A model generated the notes under the pieces. It worked only from the letters and a program-made list of their open reading frames with translations, was not told the DNA's origin and ran no database searches. Below, in pieces: positions 7,284 to 12,375 of a DNA stretch of 12,375 bases. Origin of the DNA: DATAEK01 sp036258055. GTDB taxonomy: Bacteria > Acidobacteriota > Vicinamibacteria > Vicinamibacterales > 2-12-FULL-66-21. Every line of letters begins with the position of its first letter. Position 1 is the first letter of the stretch. Made by a program: the position numbers and the translations under genes. The DNA is taken from the NCBI GenBank assembly GCA_036258055.1, contig DATAEK010000230.1, positions 1 through 12,375 of the forward strand, read 5' to 3'.

Positions 7284-7646
7284 TCACTCCTTGAAAAGCA
7301 CGAAGGTCTCGAACAGGATCGACTCGCCCTCCGCCGGGACCTCGTCGGTCAACGTAATCGTCTTGGCCGACGGACCGCCGATCAGCTGGATGACGACGCT
7401 CATCTTGTTGGTCATGATGCTGACGTCGGTGACCATCGTCTCGACGATCAGCAGTTTGCCCACGACGTCTTTCGCCCGACCCACGGGCTGCTGACCCATC
7501 GGCGCCGCGGCGATCACCAGCGTTTTCTTGTCGAGGGCGATCTTGACGGCGCCAAGCTGACCGAGACCGACGTCGAGGGCGACCTCGATCGTGTTGTTGC
7601 CGGTGCCGACTTTGTACGAGTCCGTCTTTTTCTGCTTCGACGCCAT
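7284..7646 (-). CDS. Small uncharacterised protein (120 aa), first gene of the envelope cassette
   Basis: I do not recognise this family. The start is ATG 7646 because GGGGAG stands about 8 nt upstream; the frame is open further upstream (to an ATG at 7712), but that start has no comparable site. The product has no signal peptide or membrane helix. It begins with a Lys-rich stretch (MASKQKKTDSYKVG) and then shows alternating beta-type segments: TIEVALDVG, AVKIALDKKTLVIAAAP, LLIVETMVTDVSIM, MSVVIQLIGGP and ILFETFVLFKE. It has no cysteine in this form, and no catalytic motif is visible. It ends 5 nt before the secreted coiled-coil gene, so the two are very probably made together. It could be a cytoplasmic partner, but nothing in the sequence proves this. 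Confidence 0.72.
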   Translation of the reverse strand: MASKQKKTDSYKVGTGNNTIEVALDVGLGQLGAVKIALDKKTLVIAAAPMGQQPVGRAKDVVGKLLIVETMVTDVSIMTNKMSVVIQLIGGPSAKTITLTDEVPAEGESILFETFVLFKE

Positions 7647-7734
7647 GCCGCACACTCCCCGGAAACTCAGTACCTTCGGGTTCAGTTGCGCAAAGGCTCC
7701 GACCGCCGGCATGCTTCAGCGGCGGCGCACCGAC

Positions 7735-7753
7735 CTGAATAACGCTGAATAAC
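7735..7753. repeat. Two perfect 9-bp direct repeats with 10-bp period
   Basis: CTGAATAAC occurs at 7735-7743 and again at 7745-7753, one base apart, so the copies are one helical turn apart on the same face. They are notably A/T-rich for this GC-rich DNA. They lie about 90-110 bp upstream of the 120-aa gene's start on the minus strand. An activator or repressor binding site is possible, but no regulator is identified. Confidence 0.55.
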
Positions 7754-7754
7754 T

Positions 7755-7775
7755 CGACAGCGAACACCGCTGTCG
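7755..7775. repeat. Perfect 8-bp inverted repeat (hairpin or operator)
   Basis: CGACAGCG at 7755-7762 and CGCTGTCG at 7768-7775 are exact reverse complements around a five-base AACAC spacer. No T-tract follows on either strand, so a classic terminator is unlikely. It adjoins the direct repeats at 7735-7753, which suggests one composite regulatory site. Confidence 0.55.
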
Positions 7776-7927
7776 CCGCCACGTTAACCGAAGCCTCTCA
7801 GCGCCGGCAACCGAATCCCATGAGTGGCGGTCGCGAACGGCCTCGGCTCGCGCGCAGCGGCGAATGGATCGGGCCAATCAACGGCGATCGGCGTGCACGA
7901 TGGCGTGTGAAGATAGATTCATGAAGG

Positions 7928-8182
7928 GTGAAGCGATTTCTGGCCATCGGCCGGATGGGGTTCTACTTTGCGGTGACCCGAGAGGGCGAGGTCGGCGCCG
8001 GCGACGGGATTCGCGCGATCGGTCGAGACCCGAGCGCTGTGCCGGTGCCCGAGATTACGCGGCTGCACCTGCTCAAGACGCACAGGCCGACGGACGTCGA
8101 CTCAATCCGACGCGTCCTCGGAGTGGAGGCGCTGCCGGAAAGCTGGAAGGAGTACTTCCGGAGAAGATCGGGAGGGTCTTAG
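7928..8182 (+). pseudogene. MOSC-domain protein remnant (YiiM-like C-terminal part)
   Basis: The 84-codon frame from GTG 7928 to TAG 8180-8182 matches only the C-terminal part of YiiM-type MOSC proteins, which are usually about 210-230 residues. RMGFYFAVTREGEVGAGDGI is the end of the MOSC barrel, and PVPEITRLHLLKT to ALPESWKEYFRRRS is the following three-helix (3-alpha) region. The MOSC cysteine region and the whole first half are absent. An in-frame TGA lies at 7922-7924, two codons before the GTG, and I found no MOSC sequence in the other upstream frames. Intact members handle molybdenum-cofactor sulfur or detoxify N-hydroxylated compounds; this piece should not. It is most likely a decayed gene truncated at its 5' end. 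Expression of a short 84-aa product cannot be excluded. Confidence 0.7.
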
Positions 8183-8194
8183 GAAACAGAGGCC

Positions 8195-8215
8195 AGGAGG
8201 TCAGGAGGTCAGGAG
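8195..8215 (+). repeat. Short tandem repeat AGGAGGTC (about 2.6 copies)
   Basis: AGGAGGTC at 8195-8202 repeats exactly at 8203-8210, and AGGAG follows at 8211-8215. The last unit also serves as the ribosome-binding site of the 73-aa gene at 8223. A related string in the opposite orientation (GACCTCTGAC, 8503-8512) lies after that gene, so the gene sits between inverted short repeats of a similar type. Confidence 0.5.
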
Positions 8216-8222
8216 AACATCG

Positions 8223-8444
8223 ATGGAAGAGAGATACCTCGATCATCGGGTCTGGCGGGTCCGGCGGCGTCACGATTCGATCGAAGCGTACCTGCGTCCG
8301 TCTGCGTCTGACTGGTCGCTGCAGTTCTCGCGGAACGGACGGGCGATCTTCTCGCAGACCTTTTCCACGCGAGAAGAAGCCGAGCGTGTCGCCGATGCAC
8401 GGCTGCAGGAGCTCTGTCGCGCGGGATGGAACGAGCACTGGTGA
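8223..8444 (+). CDS. Small hypothetical protein (73 aa)
   Basis: The function is not recognised. ATG 8223 has AGGAG at 8211-8215, 7 nt upstream, and the frame ends in TGA. The protein is soluble, rich in Arg and Trp, and has no signal peptide. The pattern is a beta-hairpin half (VWRVRRRHDSIEAYLR, WSLQFSRNGRAIFSQTF) followed by one helix (STREEAERVADARLQELCRAGW). This resembles small unnamed bacterial proteins ending in a Gly-Trp motif. It stands 40 bp after the MOSC remnant and before a convergent peptidase gene, so context gives no function. G/C third positions and the ribosome-binding site favour a real gene. Confidence 0.6.
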   Translation: MEERYLDHRVWRVRRRHDSIEAYLRPSASDWSLQFSRNGRAIFSQTFSTREEAERVADARLQELCRAGWNEHW

Positions 8445-8516
8445 CCGACGGCTGACTCCGGCATTGTCGCCGCGACCATAATTCAGCCTCCGCTATGCCC
8501 GCTGACCTCTGACTCG

Positions 8517-9908
8517 CTACTTCCCCGCTACCTCCCGAATCGTCCGAAAGATCAGATCGGTCCCCTGCCGCAGCGACTCGACGCTGACCGTCTCGTCGTT
8601 GCCGTGCATGCGCGTCAGCTCGTCGGGCGTGATCGGATACGGATAGATGCCGTACACCGGTACGCCGCGCGTGCGCCACGCTCCCGCATCGGTCCCGGCC
8701 TGAAACAAGTAAGGTGTGACTTCCGCGCCGGGGAACACCGACTGCGCGTGGCGTCGAAGCGCGCGATAGAGGTCGGTATCCTCCGACGACGGTTGATTGC
8801 CGACGGGGCCCGTCGATGGACGCGCCAGCTTGACCTCGATCGCGAGGTTACCAATCGCCTGCTCGAGCTCGTGGACGACGGTTGACGGATCCGTTCCCGG
8901 CAGGACCCTGACGTTGATCGTCGCCTGCGCCGATCCGGGAATGACGTTGGAGCGAAAGCCCGCGTTCAGCATGACCGGCGCGATCGTGTTGCGAATCATC
9001 GCGTGAATCAGCGGATCGCGGCTGACCATCTTGTCGGCGGCCGCGATCGCCGCGGGATCGCTGCTCGTGGCCAGCGTCCGGAACTGATCCGAGAGTGGCG
9101 GCATACTGGTCTTGGCCAACGTCGTCAGAAATTGCCGGGTGATCGGCATGAGCTGGACTTTGGTCTCGTAGTCCGCCAGCTTCGCCATGGCCTTCGACAA
9201 CGCGAAAATCGCGCTGTCGGGGCGCGGCATCGACGAGTGCGTCGACGTGCCGCGTGCTGTGATCGTCACCGGAACCGACACCTTGTCGGCCGTCGAGATG
9301 CTCACGTACCTCACGCGCCCATCGTCGCCCTTGATGATCCAGCCGCCCTCGTTGAGCGCGAACTCGCAGTCGATCTTCGGCCAATGCCGCTCGGCCAGCC
9401 ACGACGTGTTGTACGGCTGCCCCTCCTCGTCGGCCTCCGACAGAAAGATGACGTCGCGCGCAAGCGGCACCTTGTTCTCGGCGAGCATCATCACGGCGCT
9501 GGCAAACACCGCGAGGCCGCCCTTGAAGTCGATGGCGCCACGCCCCAACACGTGGCCGTCGCGAAGCACGCCACCGAATGGATCGACGGTCCACTTGTCA
9601 CGCTCGACACCCACGACGTCGGCATGAGCGGCAAGAAGGAGCGGGCGCTTGCTCCCATCTCCGCGAAGACGAGCGATGAAGTGCGCTTTGCCGGCTTCCG
9701 GCGTGGGAATGATGTCGATCTCGAAGCCGAGCGGCTTGAACTTCGCGGCGAGCGCCTCCGCCATCTGCCCTTCATGTCCTGGCGGGTTGCTGGTGTCGAT
9801 CCGAATCAGCTCGCGCAGGAGCTCCGCGGTGGGATCACTGCGCTGCGGAACACTTGCCTGACTCGCGCCCAAAACGAGTAGCGCGAGCGCAATTGTGGGG
9901 GGACGCAT
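8517..9908 (-). CDS. Exported M20-family zinc metallopeptidase
   Basis: The protein has 463 residues from ATG 9908; a GTG at 9923 would add five. Residues 1-19 form a signal peptide (TIALALLVLGASQAS), so it acts outside the cytoplasm. M20 metal and catalytic residues are all visible: H95 and D97 in AAHADVVG, D127 in GRGAIDFKGG, E161-E162 in SEADEEG, E187 in LNEGG and H435 in RMHGNDE. The lid/dimerisation domain lies between, with GTSTHSSMPR. The YGIYPYPITPDE segment near the end resembles carboxypeptidase S/Pm20d1-type members. It probably removes C-terminal residues or hydrolyses N-acyl amino acids; the exact substrate is open. No clear ribosome-binding site precedes either start. It is monocistronic and convergent with the 73-aa gene. 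It is complete. Confidence 0.92.
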   Translation of the reverse strand: MRPPTIALALLVLGASQASVPQRSDPTAELLRELIRIDTSNPPGHEGQMAEALAAKFKPLGFEIDIIPTPEAGKAHFIARLRGDGSKRPLLLAAHADVVGVERDKWTVDPFGGVLRDGHVLGRGAIDFKGGLAVFASAVMMLAENKVPLARDVIFLSEADEEGQPYNTSWLAERHWPKIDCEFALNEGGWIIKGDDGRVRYVSISTADKVSVPVTITARGTSTHSSMPRPDSAIFALSKAMAKLADYETKVQLMPITRQFLTTLAKTSMPPLSDQFRTLATSSDPAAIAAADKMVSRDPLIHAMIRNTIAPVMLNAGFRSNVIPGSAQATINVRVLPGTDPSTVVHELEQAIGNLAIEVKLARPSTGPVGNQPSSEDTDLYRALRRHAQSVFPGAEVTPYLFQAGTDAGAWRTRGVPVYGIYPYPITPDELTRMHGNDETVSVESLRQGTDLIFRTIREVAGK

Positions 9909-9975
9909 GGTGAGAGACAACACAGTAACACGAGGTCCCGAAGTGGATAACGTGAGGAAACGGAGGAAACGGCAT

Positions 9976-9998
9976 CACGGAGGCACGGAGTAACGGAG
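9976..9998 (+). repeat. CACGGAG short repeat cluster
   Basis: CACGGAG at 9976-9982 and 9984-9990 is followed by ACGGAG at 9993-9998, giving an imperfect 8-9 bp period. It lies directly after GGAAACGGAGGAAACGG (9956-9972), which shares the ACGGAG core. This is simple intergenic repeat DNA with no known role. Confidence 0.45.
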
Positions 9999-10030
9999 TG
10001 AACGGCGGGAGGCCTTGGCTGCAGGCGGCT

Positions 10031-10049
10031 GCGCGCGCGTTGCGCGCGC
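10031..10049. repeat. CG-alternating inverted repeat (8-bp stem, 3-base loop)
   Basis: GCGCGCGC at 10031-10038 and 10042-10049 flank GTT. The arms can form a very stable hairpin or Z-DNA. No T-tract follows on either strand. On the minus strand it lies about 155 bp beyond the TfoX-like stop, so a role in ending that transcript is possible but weak. Confidence 0.45.
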
Positions 10050-10203
10050 CATGGATCGAGAGAACCGCGGATCACAACACCTCGAGCTCCCGGTCGCGAT
10101 CAAGAAGGGCGACCTCGAGCGCCACAGGACGTGACGCTGCAGGAACTGCGAATCGAAACGTTCTTTCCGGCCGACGAAGCGTCCGAACAGCTCTGGCGCT
10201 GTC

Positions 10204-10563
10204 TCACCCTCCCTTGACGAAGGCGTAGGCCTCGCGAGCGAGCGCGACCCATGACGCTCGCCCTGGCGCACTCACCCACTCCCTCATCGCTCGCCCTGGG
10301 CGTGGTTCGAAGCGCTCGCCTCTTCCAGATCGGATCAACTCGTCGACACGCGAGCTCGGAAGCTTGACGACGAACTGGCCCTTCGACGTAATCATGGCAA
10401 AGATCTTTCCGTCCACCTTGAGCGCCCCGGAGCCGAACCCGCGTTTCTGCTCGCGCGTGACGAGCGGATTACCGCTGAAGGCGTCCACCACGCGGCCGAA
10501 ACGGCGGTCGACGGGGGACGCCTTTCTTTCGTCACCTTTCCCTGTTCTTGGCGCTCTCGCCAC
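10204..10563 (-). CDS. TfoX N-terminal-domain-like small protein
   Basis: The protein has 119 residues and starts at GTG 10563, supported by GGAG 6 nt upstream. It matches the short TfoX/Sxy N-domain group: FGSGALKVDGKIFAMI (43-58), FVVKLPSSRVDELI (64-77), then RFEPRPGRAMREWV (84-97) and a closing helix. Stand-alone members lack the TfoX C-terminal domain and have no proven competence role; their function is unknown. The name should not be read as a competence regulator. It lies 20 nt after the DinB gene and is the last gene of the VOC-DinB-TfoX cassette. A MmcQ/YjbR-type fold is the main alternative label. Confidence 0.8.
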   Translation of the reverse strand: MARAPRTGKGDERKASPVDRRFGRVVDAFSGNPLVTREQKRGFGSGALKVDGKIFAMITSKGQFVVKLPSSRVDELIRSGRGERFEPRPGRAMREWVSAPGRASWVALAREAYAFVKGG

Positions 10564-10583
10564 GTTCTTCTCCGGCGGCCGGG

Positions 10584-11081
10584 TTACGCGAACGGGTTTT
10601 CGTCAGCGCTTCGGCCGTAGATCACCGGTACCGGAACGTCGATCAGCCGGAGGTACACCGACAGCTGCCCGCGATGATGGTACATGTGGTTCAGGAGGAT
10701 CGACCGGAGCACGCCAACGCGTGGCACGGTGAACACCTCTTTGCCGCGGTTGTTGAACCGCCAGTTCGCCATCGCCTTCTGCGGAGTCAGACCGCCGATG
10801 AAGGTTTCGGCGGCCTTCACGCTCGTGTCGTGCGCCGTCAGGATCTCGTCGGTGCTTTTCGGCATCGGCGGTTCGAAGTTCGCCTGCGACGCGTCGAACT
10901 CATCGCGCTCGGCAAGCCGCGAGATGTTCCCCGGGATCGTCGCCAGGTGAAACGCGAGCTGGCCGAGCGACATCGACTTCGGGTGTGGTTTCCACGTCAG
11001 CTTGGATTCGGGTACGCGCTCCAGGACGCGTCGCGTCGTCGCGGCTTCCTGTCGCAGCTCGTTCAGCATGGGCTCGGTCAT
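10584..11081 (-). CDS. DinB-family putative metal-dependent protein
   Basis: The protein has 165 residues. ATG 11081 is chosen because AGGAG stands 8 nt upstream; the open frame extends further upstream to 11141, but that would overlap the VOC gene. It shows the DinB/YfiT-like four-helix bundle: LGQLAFHLATIPGNIS with H45, and NHMYHHRGQLSVYLR with H132, H135 and H136. H45, H132 and H136 are the likely divalent-metal triad. DinB relatives act in thiol-dependent transferase or detoxification chemistry (bacillithiol or mycothiol S-transferases), but most, including this one, have no assigned substrate. It is 19 nt after the VOC gene and 20 nt before the TfoX-like gene. Confidence 0.87.
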   Translation of the reverse strand: MTEPMLNELRQEAATTRRVLERVPESKLTWKPHPKSMSLGQLAFHLATIPGNISRLAERDEFDASQANFEPPMPKSTDEILTAHDTSVKAAETFIGGLTPQKAMANWRFNNRGKEVFTVPRVGVLRSILLNHMYHHRGQLSVYLRLIDVPVPVIYGRSADENPFA

Positions 11082-11100
11082 GTTCGTGCTCCTCTCGACG

Positions 11101-11514
11101 TCAGACGAGTTTCGCGCCCTGGGGCGGCTTGGGTTCGGCAACGGTCTGATAGAACCAGACCTGGTAGCCGAACGGATCCATCACGGTAAACGTGCGATCT
11201 CCCCACCACTGATCGGTCAGCGGATTGGTGATGGTCACGCCCCGCTTCTTCACGTTGTTGTGGTAGCCGGTCACGTCCGCCACTTCGAGGTAGATCTCCA
11301 CCGGCCGCTTCGAGGAGCTTGGACCGATGCCGTCCAGCTTCTGCTGCGGCCGCATCAGCATCACCTTCGCACCGTCGAGCGTGACGGTGCAGAAATCCAG
11401 CTGGCCATCCTTGCCGAGCATTCCCATCTGGTGGCCGAACCCGAGCTTGTCGACGTAGAAGCTGCGAGCGAGATCAACCGAGTCCACCGCAATCATCGGA
11501 ATCACCTGAGGCAT
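11101..11514 (-). CDS. VOC-superfamily (glyoxalase/bleomycin-resistance-like) protein
   Basis: The protein has 137 residues and starts at ATG 11514 with GGAG 7 nt upstream. Two beta-alpha-beta-beta-beta halves are visible: VIPMIAVDSVDLARSFYVDKLGFG (4-27) and PVEIYLEVADVTGYHNNVKKRGV (71-93), ending in the hallmark MDPFGYQVWFYQ (112-123). The usual metal ligands are not obvious: the strand-1 position is Ile rather than His/Gln, and the C-terminal Glu position is hydrophobic. It may bind small molecules without glyoxalase chemistry. It is the first gene of the cassette and is divergent from the TrmB-type regulator, from which 78 bp with a palindrome separate it. Confidence 0.88.
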   Translation of the reverse strand: MPQVIPMIAVDSVDLARSFYVDKLGFGHQMGMLGKDGQLDFCTVTLDGAKVMLMRPQQKLDGIGPSSSKRPVEIYLEVADVTGYHNNVKKRGVTITNPLTDQWWGDRTFTVMDPFGYQVWFYQTVAEPKPPQGAKLV

Positions 11515-11559
11515 TGCGTCTCCCTTCGTGTTTCCGATGATAGCCAGCGCTGGATTTGC

Positions 11560-11584
11560 TTTCCACTACTCTGAGTAGTAGAAA
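11560..11584. promoter_or_regulatory. 25-bp palindrome, candidate operator of the TrmB-type regulator
   Basis: TTTCCACTACTC (11560-11571) and GAGTAGTAGAAA (11573-11584) are reverse complements at 11 of 12 positions around a single T; the inner 7 bp are perfect. The site ends 8 bp before the regulator's ATG at 11593 and 45 bp before the VOC start, so binding could block both genes. Its TACT...AGTA half-sites recall the TACT/AGTA half-sites I remember for archaeal TrmB, but the spacing differs. Confidence 0.7.
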
Positions 11585-11592
11585 ATATTCCC

Positions 11593-12375
11593 ATGCGATG
11601 GCAGGACGTCGAGGTGCTCGCCGACGTGGGTCTCACGCTGTACGAGCGAAAAGCGCTGGTGGCGTTGATGACTCAAGGAGTCGCCGATGCCGACACTCTC
11701 TGTCAGCATGGGGACGTGCCATCGTCGAAGATCTACCGCGCGATGGAGAAACTTGCCCAGATGGGGTTGGTCGAGATCCAGCCGACGAGGCCGAAGCTGT
11801 ATTCGGCCATGCCCGCCGACGAGGTCGTCACACGCCTGGTCGAGATCTCGCGACGTCAGGCCGAAGACTTCGCCGGTCGCGCGCAGCTCCTCAAAGCCAC
11901 GCTCGCCAAACTGCCCGAGCGCGTGCGCGGCCGCCGGACGTTCGTCGACCTGGCTCTTGGCGTCGAGAGCCATGTGAAGCGGCACCTCACGCATCTCTCG
12001 GCGGCACAACATCGCATCTGGTCGTATCTGGAGCGCGGCGATCTTGCCGCCATCGAACAAGTGACGGCGAGTGGATTTCCGATCCTGCGGCGGATCGCGC
12101 GGAACGCGACGCGGAAGAGCGTCGATCATCGGGTGGTGTTCGGGTTCGGGTACCAAACCGCGCCGTCGCTTCTCAGTTTTCTCCGCGCGCATCGCGTCGA
12201 TCTCGATCACGTCACCGGCGTCAGGTACTCAGGCGAGCTCGGCCATCCCTTTCACGTCGTCGACGACGACATCGTGATCCTTCCGCTGGATCACCCGTTC
12301 ATCCCCGAAGGACGGTTCGCATCGCTGCTCGTGCGTGACAAGGAGCTGGCGCAGAATCTCGCGGAAGGCTTTCAG
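11593..12375 (+). CDS. TrmB-family transcriptional regulator, 3' end outside window
   Basis: The frame starts at ATG 11593 and stays open to the window edge (261 codons). A TGA at 11572-11574 and the lack of in-frame ATG/GTG/TTG between fix the start. Residues 5-75 form the TrmB winged helix: VLADVGLTLYERKALVALM, then DVPSSKIYRAMEKLAQMGLVEI as the recognition helix and wing, and RPKLYSAMPADEVVTRLV. Residues 76-110 are a helical linker, probably for dimerisation. The rest is the ligand-binding part, with VDLALGVESHVKRHL and VVFGFGYQTAPSLLSFLRAHRV. TrmB proteins sense sugars or other metabolites; the ligand here is unknown. No Shine-Dalgarno is seen (AAAATATTCCC before ATG), so a leaderless transcript is possible. 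It is divergent from the VOC-DinB-TfoX genes and probably regulates itself and perhaps them through the 11560-11584 palindrome. Confidence 0.85.
   Translation, partial: MRWQDVEVLADVGLTLYERKALVALMTQGVADADTLCQHGDVPSSKIYRAMEKLAQMGLVEIQPTRPKLYSAMPADEVVTRLVEISRRQAEDFAGRAQLLKATLAKLPERVRGRRTFVDLALGVESHVKRHLTHLSAAQHRIWSYLERGDLAAIEQVTASGFPILRRIARNATRKSVDHRVVFGFGYQTAPSLLSFLRAHRVDLDHVTGVRYSGELGHPFHVVDDDIVILPLDHPFIPEGRFASLLVRDKELAQNLAEGFQ

Larger units (their letters stand above)
7647..7927. other. Intergenic region upstream of the minus-strand envelope cassette
   Basis: This 281-bp stretch separates the minus-strand cassette from the plus-strand MOSC remnant. It holds two ordered repeats (7735-7753 and 7755-7775, listed separately) and should carry the cassette's promoter, though I see no convincing -35/-10 pair. 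A short open frame from ATG 7820 to a TGA at 7922-7924 has no recognisable motif and is left uncalled. Confidence 0.55.
9909..10203. other. Intergenic region with short repeats and a CG-rich hairpin
   Basis: This 295-bp stretch separates the M20 peptidase start from the end of the TfoX-like gene. It holds GGAAACGGAGGAAACGG (9956-9972), two CACGGAG copies (9976-9982, 9984-9990) with a related ACGGAG at 9993-9998, and a strong CG hairpin at 10031-10049. Short open frames here carry no motif I recognise. The peptidase promoter should lie near 9909-9960 but is not evident. Confidence 0.55.

Noticed and set aside
7279..7782. N-terminal extension of the 480-aa secreted protein to residue 648
   Set aside because: The extension overlaps the 120-aa gene and is low-complexity Arg/Asp sequence; ATG 7278 has a strong ribosome-binding site and a signal peptide follows.
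9003..9881. A 292-codon plus-strand frame opposite the M20 peptidase
   Set aside because: Antisense shadow rich in Arg and His; all M20 catalytic residues are found on the minus strand.
10131..10217. GTG-started 28-codon frame (TLQELRIETFFPADEASEQLW)
   Set aside because: It reads like plausible protein but has no ribosome-binding site or known match and overlaps the TfoX-like 3' end; too weak to call.
11556..12338. A 260-codon plus-strand frame overlapping the TrmB-type regulator
   Set aside because: Arg/Ser-rich translation without motifs; the regulator frame from 11593 shows a clear winged helix.

Overview
The window is about 12.4 kb of GC-rich, gene-dense bacterial DNA. Codon usage strongly favours G/C in third positions. 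The gene content (GH2 exo-glucosaminidase, APC and SSS transporters, M20 peptidase, a VOC–DinB–TfoX-like cassette, a TrmB-type regulator) and the short intergenic repeats suggest a soil or sediment Acidobacteriota-like organism, possibly Vicinamibacteria. That placement is an impression from gene content, not a test. There is no rRNA, tRNA, CRISPR array, transposase or integrase.

Region 1 (2–5794, + strand) is a tight five-gene operon. It holds the C-terminal half of a GH2 exo-beta-glucosaminidase-like enzyme (cut by the window edge), a PuuP-like APC permease, a deiodinase-like thioredoxin-fold protein, an SGLT-type sodium/solute symporter and an uncharacterised 202-aa protein. The third gene is the highlight of the window. 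Its reading frame is interrupted only by an in-frame TGA at 3100–3102, exactly where deiodinases carry selenocysteine (FGSxT-U-PPF), and homology continues unbroken to a TAG at 3496–3498. Directly downstream lies a hairpin with a GGU apical loop, 17 nt after the TGA, which fits a bacterial SECIS element. It is therefore a 239-aa selenoprotein that ordinary gene calling would truncate at residue 107.

Region 2 (5836–7646, - strand) is a two-gene cassette, 120 aa then 480 aa. It encodes a small unrecognised protein and a secreted protein with a long coiled coil set between beta-rich, possibly outer-membrane-barrel segments. Upstream lie a perfect 9-bp direct repeat on a 10-bp period and a perfect 8-bp inverted repeat.

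Region 3 (7928–8444, + strand) holds a 5'-truncated MOSC/YiiM-type remnant and a small 73-aa hypothetical gene, with short GAGGTCAG-type repeats around it.

Region 4 (8517–9908, - strand) is an exported M20 metallopeptidase, followed by about 295 bp of repeat-bearing intergenic DNA.

Region 5 (10204–12375) is a minus-strand cassette, VOC then DinB then TfoX-like. It is divergent from a TrmB-family regulator that runs off the right edge. A 25-bp near-perfect palindrome lies just before the regulator's start and is a good candidate operator for the divergent unit.
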